From Campylobacter gracilis (GTDB lineage: Bacteria; Campylobacterota; Campylobacteria; Campylobacterales; Campylobacteraceae): 64,000 bases of DNA. The position numbers were made by a program, and so were the translations under genes. The notes beneath the pieces were generated by a model. That model saw nothing but the letters and a program-made list of their open reading frames with translations, made no database searches and was not told where the DNA came from. This document shows, in pieces, positions 1-8,756 of the stretch (the stretch's first letter is position 1; every line of letters starts with the position of its first letter). The stretch covers positions 62,001 to 126,000 of the forward strand of contig NZ_JAHAFS010000002.1 in assembly GCF_018374135.1 (NCBI RefSeq). Reading direction: 5' to 3'.

Positions 1-877
1 GCAAATCGCCGCTACGCCAATGTTTAAAACAGGTCTTGGCTGCAAAGACCTAGAGTGCCTGCGCCGCGCGGTGGGCGAGGGCGAGGCGCTGATCGGGATC
101 TATTTCGGTAGCGATTTTAAGGACACGCACGAGATTTTAATCATCGCCGATTCGCGCAATACGACCTTGGCAAACACCGTCATCGGCTTCGTGCAAGCCA
201 TAGCTGGGGAATACAACGCACAGCATTTCGTCAATTTAATCAGCATAAATCCGCGCTATGTTTTTAACGAAAACACGATCACGCGCTACACGATCATGAC
301 GGGGATGATTTTGGGGCTTTCGATGATTCAGGTGCTGATGCTATCGGCGTTTAGCGTCTCTCGCGAGCGCGAGGAGGGCAGCTTTGATATGATGCTGATG
401 ACGCCTGCAAACCCGCTTGAGATGCTAATCGGCAAAGCAGTGCCGCCCGTGCTGATCGCGATCGCGCAGGGGCTTGCGCTGTTTTTGATCTGCGTATTTT
501 ACTTCGAAATTCCGTTTCGAGGGCGCTTTGCGGATCTTTTTGCGATCATCGCGATCTTTAGCGCCTGCAACGTAGGCATCGGTCTCGTGATCTCGACCGT
601 TTGCAAAACCTCGCTACAATCGGTCGTGAGCTCATTTTTGTTCCTGCTGCCGTGCATTATGATAAGCGGGCTGATAACACCTGCGGACGCGATGCCGCGG
701 TGGTTTTACTACATCGCGCACCTCGATCCGATGTATTATGCCAACAACTGCATGTGGCGGATCTATCTGGAGGGCGCGGGCCTAGGCGAGCTGTGGCATC
801 TCATCGTGCCGCTGCTGCTGATCGGCGTAGGCACGTTGAGCTTTGCGGCGTCGCTTTTTAGAAATAAGCTGGATTAG
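1..877 (+). CDS. ABC-2 type transporter permease, YhhJ/YbhR-like (5' partial)
   Basis: The reading frame is open to the left edge of the window (codons from base 2), so the ATG at 20 is probably internal and the N-terminus is missing. The visible part has the end of a periplasmic domain, then about five membrane segments: one near residues 92-115, followed by the cytoplasmic motif SREREEGSFDMMLMTP, then segments near 138-165, 172-196, 200-222 and 258-280. The SREREEG..D.L..TP-type signature and the domain order (periplasmic domain, then a C-terminal ABC-2 membrane domain) are typical of the YbhR/YbhS/YhhJ export permeases, usually about 370 residues. The partner ATPase, membrane-fusion protein and second permease would be expected upstream. 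The substrate is unknown; drug or xenobiotic export is the usual guess for this family. Confidence 0.85.
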   Translation, partial: QIAATPMFKTGLGCKDLECLRRAVGEGEALIGIYFGSDFKDTHEILIIADSRNTTLANTVIGFVQAIAGEYNAQHFVNLISINPRYVFNENTITRYTIMTGMILGLSMIQVLMLSAFSVSREREEGSFDMMLMTPANPLEMLIGKAVPPVLIAIAQGLALFLICVFYFEIPFRGRFADLFAIIAIFSACNVGIGLVISTVCKTSLQSVVSSFLFLLPCIMISGLITPADAMPRWFYYIAHLDPMYYANNCMWRIYLEGAGLGELWHLIVPLLLIGVGTLSFAASLFRNKLD

Positions 878-1130
878 GGATCTAGATCGGAATTTTAGTT
901 AGAATTTCAGCTGGAATTTTGGCTTGGATTTTGCTTCGTCGTGAACTTCTGCTCAAAATTTTAAATTGATCGCGGAATTTCGGCTTGGAATTTTGCCCTA
1001 AATTTTGCGCGTTCGTAGCGGATAAAATTAAATCAAAATCCCGTGTTTTCGCCAGATACGCCGCTCGTCGCGATAAAATTTCGCGCCTTAAATTTTAAAA
1101 ATTTTGCGAAATTCCGTTTTGCGAGTAGAG
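878..1130. repeat. Non-coding spacer of degenerate GAATTTT repeats
   Basis: No convincing gene. The stretch 890-1010 is built from imperfect GGAATTTTGGCTT-like units spaced roughly 12-18 bases apart. The same AAATTT-phased sequence recurs in other gaps of this window and, in translated form, inside several genes. No terminator hairpin was recognised after the permease gene. Confidence 0.5.
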
Positions 1131-1949
1131 TTAGAATTTAAATCCGGGGTTGCCCGGGCGTCTTGCGGCGGTCGTATCATCTGTGCTCACTGCTGAAGCA
1201 GGCATATTTGCGGTATCTGCGCTCGCCTTGGAAGCGGGCTTTTTCGCATCGTCCGCATCCGATTTCTTAAAAGCAGCGAGTTTGCTGTAAATGCTCAGTT
1301 TTTCGCCGTCCGCACCTAGCTTGGCGCCGTCAAGCTCGCTAGAATTTTCCGCGCCGCATAACCTTGTGGGGTTGAATTTTATCCATGCTATGATTAGAAA
1401 AATCCCCGAAAACGCCGTTACTAGCGACGCTGCGATTAGATACGGCAGCGCGAGGATTACGCCTATTTTAGCTAGCGCGCCCAATACCGCTTCGCAGAGC
1501 CACGCCATGGACACTGCTATGCCGTAGATTTTAAATAAATCTACGCCGCTAAGTGTGGCTAGGCGGCAGTTTAATACGCCCCAGATTATCACCGCCGCGC
1601 ACGTCGAAAGGACGTAGAGCAGGGTGTAGAGCAGATCGAGCATCGCGCCCTCTTTTAGCGCTACTATCATGGCGCAGTAGCACAAAATCGCGACGATCGG
1701 GATACTTTCTATCAGCCTATAGGTATTAACGAAGCGCACGCCTAGCGCCTTTTCTAGGCAAACGAAGCAGTCGTAAAATATCGCTAGCGTTGCTAGTAGC
1801 GCTAAAACTCTAAAAATCGCGACCCCGTCCTCGTCTATGCTGTTTACGCCCACCGTGCCGCTTACGCCGATGCCTAGCAGAATCACGGCGCCTAAAACTC
1901 CGCGGAATTTCGCCTTGCGAAGCAGATCTTGCTTTGAAATTTCTTTCAT
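1131..1949 (-). CDS. Hypothetical six-segment membrane protein with Ala/Ser/Asp-rich tail
   Basis: No known family was recognised. The 272-residue product has about six hydrophobic segments (near 15-35, 43-64, 80-97, 104-126, 140-160 and 165-190). A roughly 80-residue hydrophilic cytoplasmic-type tail rich in Ala, Lys, Ser and Asp follows and ends PGNPGFKF. Two short patterns tie it to the three genes downstream: L-SGV-L/I-F-Y before the fifth segment, and IIAWIKF after the last one, where the neighbours have LLAWSKIE. It therefore looks like a distant member of the same local family. The ATG at 1949 is preceded by AAAGGAT. The tail resembles the low-complexity additions seen in other genes here. 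Confidence 0.6.
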   Translation of the reverse strand: MKEISKQDLLRKAKFRGVLGAVILLGIGVSGTVGVNSIDEDGVAIFRVLALLATLAIFYDCFVCLEKALGVRFVNTYRLIESIPIVAILCYCAMIVALKEGAMLDLLYTLLYVLSTCAAVIIWGVLNCRLATLSGVDLFKIYGIAVSMAWLCEAVLGALAKIGVILALPYLIAASLVTAFSGIFLIIAWIKFNPTRLCGAENSSELDGAKLGADGEKLSIYSKLAAFKKSDADDAKKPASKASADTANMPASAVSTDDTTAARRPGNPGFKF

Positions 1950-2092
1950 TTTTATCCTTTGAATTTTCTAAATTTACGCGCTATCTTGTGGCTTTGCTGC
2001 GTGCGGCGACGCTGTGCCGGATGGCGCGGCTTGGATGTTGCGGTTTAGACTTGCAAAAGCGGGCGGTCGCTGCAAAACGAAAGCGCTTCGGC

Positions 2093-2737
2093 TTAGGCGA
2101 GCTTTTCTATCTTGCTCCAGGCTAGTAGATGCACGATGCTAGTTATTATCAAGGCAGCAAACGGCAGAAATTCCTTAAATGATGTGGCGACTAAAACCGC
2201 AACAGAATCGTCAATTTGCGGCTTGGAGGTAGCCAAACCGAATGGTCCTGCGCCACATAGCCAATTTAGCGCAAAAAAGAAGGCGCAGAGCCACACATAA
2301 GCCCGAAAGATGTTCACGCCGCTTACGCGCGCAAGCGAAAAATTTATGCGAAGCCATGCGACGACCACGTAGATTGCGGCTGCGGGCACCGCTAAATTCG
2401 ATATCGTCTCTCCTATTGTCTCTCTAATCATCTCTTCTCTACAAGAACTTATCGGATGAAATAATGAAAACACCGCGAGGCAGATGAAAACAATTACGCA
2501 GTTGCGGTAAAGTGCCGCCGCTTTTATGCCGCTAAGCGCAGAGATTTTACAGAGCGCTCTTAGCCTATAAATCACCGAGAAACAGATAAGAGCGATAAAA
2601 ATTCCGCTTACGATCACAAACATTCCGCCGGAAGCAAGACCTATAGCCTTAAAAACCGCGAGCACCGCCGCTAAAAATAGATCGATGCCAGTGCTGATTA
2701 TCCCCTCTTTTCTTGCCTGAGATACGAGATCTTGCAC
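2093..2737 (-). CDS. Hypothetical membrane protein, tandem paralog family member 1
   Basis: 214 residues with about six predicted membrane segments and no recognised domain. It starts with GTG at 2737, nine bases after AAGGAG, and the N-terminus VSQARKEGIISTGIDLFLAA matches those of the next two genes almost exactly. Other shared blocks are LSGIKAAALYRNC, SLARVSGVNIFRAYVWLC and the C-terminal ITSIVHLLAWSKIE. The ends are much better conserved between paralogs than the middle, including at DNA level (about 2105-2150 against 2875-2920 and 3675-3720), which suggests recent tandem duplication or gene conversion. Spacing to the neighbouring paralog is about 115 bases. Function unknown. Confidence 0.7.
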   Translation of the reverse strand: MQDLVSQARKEGIISTGIDLFLAAVLAVFKAIGLASGGMFVIVSGIFIALICFSVIYRLRALCKISALSGIKAAALYRNCVIVFICLAVFSLFHPISSCREEMIRETIGETISNLAVPAAAIYVVVAWLRINFSLARVSGVNIFRAYVWLCAFFFALNWLCGAGPFGLATSKPQIDDSVAVLVATSFKEFLPFAALIITSIVHLLAWSKIEKLA

Positions 2738-2851
2738 GTCGTATAACTCCTTTTAAAATTTATTTCAATATGCAAAAAGCAGATGTAAAACGCTAATCAA
2801 ACCGAAAAGAGCGAAATTTTATCGTGACAAGAGGTTTATAAAATTTAAAAT

Positions 2852-3544
2852 TTAAACCCCCGCGCTTATCCTTTCCATCTTGCTCCAGGCTAGTAGGTGC
2901 ACGATGCCGGTTATTATGAGAGCGGCAAACGGCAGGAGCAGTTTAAGCATTACGACAGCAATAGCTAAAGCCGAGACCTGCTCGGTCCGCGGCTCAGAAA
3001 TAGCTATAGCAATAATCGCTGCGTTGCATAGTATATTTAGCACAAAAAGTCCCACGCAGAGCCACACATAAGTCCGAAAGGTACTCACGCCGCTTACGCG
3101 CGCCAAAGAGAAATTTATGCGAAACCATGCGACGATTATGTAAATAACGCCTACGAAAAGTGCTAGTCCAAATATCGCCGCAAATGGATTATCGCTCTGC
3201 CCGCCGTCTGCGTCAGGCTCTCTCGGATAAAGGTAATTGAGCACAAGTGCTAGCGCAAAAAAGCAGACGCAGATTATTATGCAGTTGCGATAAAGCGTCG
3301 CCGCTTTTATGCCGCTAAGCGCTGAAATTTTTCGGAGTGCCTGCAATCTTAAAAATGCCGAAACACAAATAAAAGCGATCAAAATTCCGCTAGCGATATA
3401 ATTTATTTCGTCACCCACAAACTTGGGCTCATTGTAAGAGATATATCCTACCACGATAAAAACCGCGGGTAACGCCGCCAAAAATAGATCAATGCCGGTG
3501 CTGATCATCCCCTCTTTTCTTGCCTGAGATACAATGAATTGCAT
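2852..3544 (-). CDS. Hypothetical membrane protein, tandem paralog family member 2
   Basis: About 230 residues from the ATG at 3544. An in-frame start 45 bases upstream exists, but 3544 is preferred because the sequence then begins MQFIVSQARKEGMISTGIDL, aligned with its paralogs, and AAAAAGGG lies just upstream. It keeps all the family blocks: LRKISALSGIKAATLYRNC, NFSLARVSGVSTFRTYVWLC and IITGIVHLLAWSKMERI. A longer hydrophilic loop around residues 115-130 (PREPDADGGQSDN) distinguishes it from the other copies. Six hydrophobic segments are visible. The product is probably an inner-membrane protein of unknown role. Confidence 0.7.
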   Translation of the reverse strand: MQFIVSQARKEGMISTGIDLFLAALPAVFIVVGYISYNEPKFVGDEINYIASGILIAFICVSAFLRLQALRKISALSGIKAATLYRNCIIICVCFFALALVLNYLYPREPDADGGQSDNPFAAIFGLALFVGVIYIIVAWFRINFSLARVSGVSTFRTYVWLCVGLFVLNILCNAAIIAIAISEPRTEQVSALAIAVVMLKLLLPFAALIITGIVHLLAWSKMERISAGV

Positions 3545-3652
3545 ATATAAACCCTTTTTAAAAATTTGACCCGAAGTATATATAAACAAACATAAAACAC
3601 GGATTAAATCGCAAAAATCGGAATTCTATCGCGACAAGATATTTGCGAAATT

Positions 3653-4246
3653 TTAAACTTTTACGCTTATCTTTTCTATCTTGCTCCAGGCTAGCAGATG
3701 TACGATGCTAGTTATTGTGAGGGTTATGGGGAATATCAAATGGTATAGTGCATTTAACGGAAAAAGGATGACGCAGAGCCACACATACGTCTCAAAGATC
3801 CCCACGCCGCTTACGCGCGCTAGAGCAAAATTTATGCAAAACCACGCTACGATCATGTAGATTGCGCCTGCAAACGCTATCAAAATGCACAATATCATTG
3901 CTAAATGCTTGTGTGAGATCGATAAAGGAATCGATAAAAAGATGCTTGTTATGGCAATGACACAGATGCAGACAATTACGCAGTTGCGGTAAAGCGCCGC
4001 CGCTTTTATGCCACTAAGCTTTGAAATTTTGCGGAGCGCTCTTAATCTAAAAAATACCGAAATACACAAAAGAGCAAAAATAATTCCGCCAGTGATACAT
4101 GTAGCCGCCTTGTTGCCGCTAAGCCCTAGCATATCGCCCGTAGCAATATCTAGCGCAACTAAAGTCGCAGGCACCGCCGCTAAAAGTAGATCAATGCCGG
4201 TGCTGATCATTCCTTCTTTTCTTGCCTGAGATACGAGATCTTGCAT
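3653..4246 (-). CDS. Hypothetical membrane protein, tandem paralog family member 3
   Basis: 197 residues starting at an ATG with AAGG upstream. It has the family N-terminus MQDLVSQARKEGMISTGIDL, the central LRKISKLSGIKAAALYRNC, the block NFALARVSGVGIFETYVWLC and the terminal ITSIVHLLAWSKIEKISVKV. It is shorter than the other two because the region before the last membrane segment is reduced. It is first in a run of four minus-strand membrane-protein genes separated by 63-144 bases, which could be one transcript, although each gene has its own ribosome-binding site. No enzymatic motif was seen. Confidence 0.7.
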   Translation of the reverse strand: MQDLVSQARKEGMISTGIDLLLAAVPATLVALDIATGDMLGLSGNKAATCITGGIIFALLCISVFFRLRALRKISKLSGIKAAALYRNCVIVCICVIAITSIFLSIPLSISHKHLAMILCILIAFAGAIYMIVAWFCINFALARVSGVGIFETYVWLCVILFPLNALYHLIFPITLTITSIVHLLAWSKIEKISVKV

Positions 4247-4729
4247 AATAAGCCTTTTTGAAATTTATCTCGAAGTATACATAAATCGATGTAAAGCAGG
4301 AATTAAATAGCTAAATTTAAAATTTCAAAATTTTGTCGCGGCAAGTTTGCAGACTGCGGAATTCCAGGAATCCTACCAGAGCGAGAATAAAATTCCGCCG
4401 CGGGATTTTAAAATGGAATTCCATCTATGGATTTACGAGGTAGAATTTCGCGGTGGAATTTCAGATCTCAAGCGAAACATACTTTCATCGTACGCTTTGA
4501 AAGTCAGCAAGCTGCAGAAAATTCTGCTATGAGATTTCTGATCGGAATCCCCCGTGGTAAAAATTTTGCTATGGAATTTAGGCTGGAATTCTAAGGCAAA
4601 ACCTCGATATAAAATTTTAATCAGAATTTCAAGACGGCATTTCAAGACAAAATTCTGCGATTTAAATTTCGCCCAAGATAAAATCCCACGATTTAAAATT
4701 TCGCGCCGATTGATACCGCCGCTCTGGCG
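4247..4729. repeat. Gene-free stretch of degenerate AATTTC/GAATTC repeats
   Basis: Short open frames occur on both strands, but none has a credible start or recognisable product. From about 4330 the DNA is dominated by imperfect units of the form GGAATTTCnnnnnTGG, spaced about 13-15 bases apart (clear at 4412-4460 and 4545-4640). The unit is the same AAATTT-centred type found inside coding insertions elsewhere in the window. Confidence 0.5.
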
Positions 4730-5504
4730 CTACCTTACCTGCGCGCTGAAAATTTGCGTGATGCTGGGGATTTGCTCGCCCTCTACGTCAAATTCCGCCG
4801 TTTTCATCCGCACGCGGTAGAGCGCGTTTAAATTTTCCTCGTTTAAAACCTCGGCGCTGCTCCCGTAAACGTAGCTAAGATCGTCTTTTAAGATGAGCGT
4901 GCGGTCCGCCACCGCAAGGGCGTGGTTTGGCTGATGCGTGGTAAAAACGATGCCGGCACTACTTTTTTGCTTCAAATTTACGATTAGGCTTAGCACGCGG
5001 TCTTGGTTTTTAATATCAAGCGCGCTGGCGGGCTCATCTAAAAACAGAATTTCACTCTTGCTCGCGATCGCTCTGGCAAAGAGTACGAGCTGCTTTTGAC
5101 CGCCTGAAAGCGAGTTGAAGCGCTTATTTTTTCAGGTGCGAAATTTCAAGGCTCTCAAGCGCGTCCAGGCAGATCTGCACGTCGCGTTTGCTAGGTTTTG
5201 AAAATAGCGAAATATCGCGCACGCGCCCCATCGCCACGATGTCTTGCACGCTGTAATCAAACGCCACGCTGAAGCTTTGCGGCAGGAAGCCAAATTTCGC
5301 CTGCGTAAAAAGCCGCCCCTCTTTGAGGCTCAAAATTCCCATCATGCACGACATCAGCGTGCTTTTGCCCTGACCGTTTAGCCCCAGGATCGCTAAAATT
5401 TGACCGCGCTCAATCTCAAAACTTAAATTTCTAAAAAGAAATTTTCCCTCTTCGTAGAAAAATCCCGCGTCCTTGATGGAGAGCAAACTACCTTCTGTTT
5501 GCAT
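4730..5504 (-). pseudogene. Iron/cobalamin-type ABC transporter ATPase, frameshifted in a homopolymer
   Basis: This encodes the cytoplasmic ATPase of the importer whose permease and binding protein lie upstream. The first part (5504-5124) has the Walker A motif GLNGQGKST and a Q-loop (FLPQSF), then stops after ISHLKK. Skipping one base at the six-A run (plus strand T6 at 5127-5132) resumes a perfect continuation: KRFNSLSGGQKQLVLFARAI (signature), ILFLDEPASALDI (Walker B and D-loop), the H-loop THQPNHA, and the end at 4730. Total length would be about 257 residues, normal for FecE/BtuD. With five A residues the frame would be intact, so this is either a single-base insertion, a slippage-controlled gene or a sequencing error. 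The gene overlaps the permease gene by 17 bases. Confidence 0.85.
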
Positions 5505-6465
5505 CGGCGCTCCTTTTTAAGAGGATGGCGAATATCGGGCTGCCGATGAGCGCGGAGATAATGCTAAGCGGCACTTCGCTAGAGCTGATCGAGCGCGATA
5601 CGTCGTCGATAGCGAGCATAAAAACGGCTCCAGCTACGAAGCAAGCGGGCATCGATCGCAAGTGGTCGCTGCCAAATATCATCCTAGCGACGTGCGGCAC
5701 TACAAGTCCGATCCAGCCGATGTTTCCGCTGACGCTGACCTGCGCGGCGACTAGCAGGGTGCAGACGACGAGGATGACCGAGCGCAGCCGCACGATGTTT
5801 ACGCCGAGCACCTTTAGATCGCCGTCTTCGAGGCTGAGTAGGTTAAATCGCCATCGCATCGCGATGAGCGCCGCGACGCAGGGCGCCGAAACGGCGGCAA
5901 GCATGATGAGCTTGTCGTAGTCTGCACGCACGAAGCTGCCAAGCAGCCAGTAGATGATGTTTGGCAGCACGTCTTCGTTGTCGGCTAGATACTGCACGAG
6001 GCTCGTTAGCGCGGCAAATACGCCGTTTATGACGATGCCGGCTAGGATGAGCGAAAAGACGTCGCTGCGAGAAACGAATTTGGCGATAAAATAGAGCATA
6101 AAAAGCGCGGCGAGTCCGAAAAAGAAGGCAAAGCCCACGATAAAGTAGGAGCCAAAGCCGAGCATGATGCAAAGCGCGCCGCCGAATGCCGCTGCGGTGC
6201 TCACGCCCACGATGTGCGGGCCTACGAGCGGGTTTTTAAAAACCGCCTGAAGCGCAAGGCCGCTAAGCGCCAAGATCCCGCCGCAAAGGCTCGAAAGTAG
6301 GGCGCGCGGGATGCGGATATCAAGCACCACGCTCTTTGCCGTCTCGTCGTCGGCGGAGCCGAGTAAAATTTTACCCGTCTCCTCTAGGCTAACCGGATAC
6401 TGCCCGATGCCCAGCGATACCGCAAATAGTAGGACCCAGAGCAGCAGCAGGGCGGAAAATTTCAT
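5488..6465 (-). CDS. FecCD/BtuC-family ABC transporter permease
   Basis: Inner-membrane permease for an iron complex, heme or cobalamin. The 325-residue length and about nine or ten hydrophobic segments fit the family. Diagnostic blocks are RIPRALLSSLCGGILALSGL, LQAVFKNPLVGPHIVG near residues 70-90, and GWIGLVVPHVARMIFGSDHL near 250-270, which contains the ATPase-contact loop. The start ATG overlaps the end of the binding-protein gene by four bases (ATGA) and the stop overlaps the ATPase gene, so the three genes are one operon. The broken ATPase leaves this permease without an obvious local energiser. The substrate cannot be read from the sequence. Confidence 0.9.
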   Translation of the reverse strand: MKFSALLLLWVLLFAVSLGIGQYPVSLEETGKILLGSADDETAKSVVLDIRIPRALLSSLCGGILALSGLALQAVFKNPLVGPHIVGVSTAAAFGGALCIMLGFGSYFIVGFAFFFGLAALFMLYFIAKFVSRSDVFSLILAGIVINGVFAALTSLVQYLADNEDVLPNIIYWLLGSFVRADYDKLIMLAAVSAPCVAALIAMRWRFNLLSLEDGDLKVLGVNIVRLRSVILVVCTLLVAAQVSVSGNIGWIGLVVPHVARMIFGSDHLRSMPACFVAGAVFMLAIDDVSRSISSSEVPLSIISALIGSPIFAILLKRSADANRR

Positions 6466-7496
6466 TTATAGCTCGTGCGGTAGAATTTTTGATAAAATTC
6501 CTCCACTTTTTTGTCAAACTCCGCCTCGTCAAAGTGCTTCGGATAGAGCTTCATCGCTAGCCACCACTCGCCAAGCGCCATGGCTTCGGCCGTCGGATAG
6601 CCCCACGCTTTGGCGTATTCGGGCATCATGTAAATTTTATCCTCTTTAACCGCGCTTAAATTTGCAAGCTGCGGGTTGGATTTAAGCTCGGCGGGTACCT
6701 GCGGGTAGCGGTCTTGCACGAAGATCATCTGCGGCGCCCACGCTAAAATTTGCTCGGCAGAGACCTGCTTGTAGCCCTTGATACTATCCGCCGCGACGTT
6801 TTGCGCGCCTGCACGCATAAACATTATGCCCGTGTATTTGCCGCTGCCGTAGGTCGCAAGATCGGGATTTGCCATGTAAATTTTAGGTCTTTTATCTACG
6901 ATGAAGTCGCTAAATTTAGCCTTTAGCTGTTCTTGCGAGGTTTTGACGAAGCTTATGAGCTCGGCGGCCTCTTTCTTGCGGTTTGCAACCTTGCCAAGAA
7001 GCTCGATCCCGTCGTAAAAGCCCTCGGTGTAGGCTGCCTCGTCGTCTTTGAAGGTCGGATTTAGCTTGCCTTTATCGGCGGCGTCGCTGCGCTGAAAGCT
7101 AACGGCGATCACGGGGATTTTGAGCTCGCTCATCTTGTCGATGTATTCTTTCGGGATGTAGTTCGTGACGATCACGACGTCGGGCTTTAGCTTGAGCACC
7201 GCTTCATAGTTGATGACCTTTAGATCGCCAGGTGTGGGCATGTCTTTTAGGCTCGGGGCTAGGCGGATATAGTTTTTGCCGAGCGACTTTTCCCACGACT
7301 CCTGCACGCCGACGACCTTATCCAGCGCGTTTAGCTCATTTAGCGCGTTTAGGCTTTGGTGCTGAAGCACGACTATGCGTTTAACCTCGTCAGGCAGCGT
7401 GACGTCGCGGCCTAGCTGATCGGTTACGATCCGATCGGCAAAAAGCGAACTAGCGCACAGCGCAAGGGCTAGCGCGAAAGAGTGAAATTTACTCAT
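6462..7496 (-). CDS. Periplasmic substrate-binding protein of iron/heme/cobalamin ABC importer
   Basis: 344 residues with a Sec signal peptide (FALALALCASSLFA-DR, cleavage near residue 20), then the class III (helical-backbone) binding-protein fold. Visible blocks are ITDQLGRDVTLP-like at 23-37, the first lobe with VVGVQESWEKS, then LKLKPDVVIVTNYIP. The second lobe contains AWAPQMIFVQDRYP. This is the FecB/BtuF/FepB superfamily. It is the first gene of a three-gene operon with the FecCD permease and the damaged ATPase. The upstream region is very A+T-rich and holds a partial Fur-like AATGATAA at about 7602-7609, so iron control is possible but unproven. Confidence 0.85.
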   Translation of the reverse strand: MSKFHSFALALALCASSLFADRIVTDQLGRDVTLPDEVKRIVVLQHQSLNALNELNALDKVVGVQESWEKSLGKNYIRLAPSLKDMPTPGDLKVINYEAVLKLKPDVVIVTNYIPKEYIDKMSELKIPVIAVSFQRSDAADKGKLNPTFKDDEAAYTEGFYDGIELLGKVANRKKEAAELISFVKTSQEQLKAKFSDFIVDKRPKIYMANPDLATYGSGKYTGIMFMRAGAQNVAADSIKGYKQVSAEQILAWAPQMIFVQDRYPQVPAELKSNPQLANLSAVKEDKIYMMPEYAKAWGYPTAEAMALGEWWLAMKLYPKHFDEAEFDKKVEEFYQKFYRTSYK

Positions 7497-7754
7497 ATTT
7501 TTTCCTTTAATTTAGATTATATACTTTTTAATACGCCCGATTGTGCGTGCTTCTTAGGCGGCTGCGTTTAGAAAATATACTTTGAAATATTATAGATTTT
7601 TAATGATAAATTTTAGGTAAAAGATGAAATTTTAAAGTAGGGCGAATTTGAAAATTTACATCGGCATATGAATTTTGCGATACGATATGGAATACGTAAG
7701 TAAATTTATGAAATTTTAAATGGTTTGCGCGCAATTATAGATTGGTTTTTTGAT

Positions 7755-8522
7755 TTATTTTGTAGGCGTCGCCCATAAGTTTTTATTCCAAAGCTCTGCG
7801 CCCGAAATTCCTTTAATCCTAATCCAGGCGATAAGTTCTAAAATTTCAGATAAAAGGATTATTGCGAGTACAATGTGCGCTGCCGTTGCACTACTCATTT
7901 CCGGCAATTTAATAAACGAGTTGATGATTTCTACAAGCACTAAATATATAAAATATAACCACGCGTAAGCATAAAAAATTTTACTCTTAGCGGCTTCTCC
8001 TAAGTAGTAATATACTATTGCCGGTGCTATGGTGCCGATAATCTTAAACGCTGTAATCGTTACATACCAAATGGTAACAAATTGCGTCTCTTTAATCTCC
8101 ATAGAGTGATTAAGTCCTATGGCCATAGCCGCTAAAATGCAATAGAGTGCCTCCACGAAAGAACCGCCTCGCTCGTGTAAGGTATAATCTAGAGTCTCCA
8201 AGCTCACAATATTATTATTCATAGAATGTGGTAAAAGCGAAATAAATACGATAGCCCAAAGCACTCGGGCGATAAAGTTAATCAAATATGCCCTAAAGAC
8301 CTTGCTAGCGGAGATATCCGAGATCATTTTGGTTGCCGAAAGCTTAAAGCTCATCGAAGTAAAAATCACGGCGACGATTATGGTCGCAGCGGCGAAAAAA
8401 CCGCTCATCGTAATGCCATGCAAAAGCTCACAACAAGCCCAAATGATCAGATAAGTGCAGATTGCCAAAACGCTAGAGGTTATACCGCGAAATTTTATGG
8501 CGCTTAAAGTATCACGCTTCAT
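7755..8522 (-). CDS. Hypothetical membrane protein, distant relative of the 1.1-4.2 kb family
   Basis: 255 residues with about six hydrophobic segments and no recognised domain. It resembles the tandem membrane-protein family in topology and in two places. LSATKMISDISASKVFRAYL corresponds to the LRKIS.LSG / VSGV.IFR.Y blocks, and the C-terminal ILLSEILELIAWIRIKGISG corresponds to ITSIVHLLAWSKIEKIS. The ATG at 8522 follows AAAGGC. The gene stands alone between the ABC importer and a decayed transporter. Its base composition is somewhat more A+T-rich than the hyd/hyp genes. Function unknown. Confidence 0.6.
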   Translation of the reverse strand: MKRDTLSAIKFRGITSSVLAICTYLIIWACCELLHGITMSGFFAAATIIVAVIFTSMSFKLSATKMISDISASKVFRAYLINFIARVLWAIVFISLLPHSMNNNIVSLETLDYTLHERGGSFVEALYCILAAMAIGLNHSMEIKETQFVTIWYVTITAFKIIGTIAPAIVYYYLGEAAKSKIFYAYAWLYFIYLVLVEIINSFIKLPEMSSATAAHIVLAIILLSEILELIAWIRIKGISGAELWNKNLWATPTK

Positions 8523-8756
8523 TTTTTGCCTTTAGATTTTTAAAATTTTATGGCGGATTATACTTGCGGGATTTGAAATTTGGATAAATTTAGAAACTCC
8601 GCGTTACTGAATTTTAAAATTTAACGTCGTGAGATCGCAAAATTCTACCCACAAAAGCCCCGTGATAAAAAATTCGGCAAATTTTACCTCTAAAGGCGTG
8701 AGATCCACAAAGCCGAAATTTAGGTAAATTACTCTATAATTGTATTTTGTTTAATT

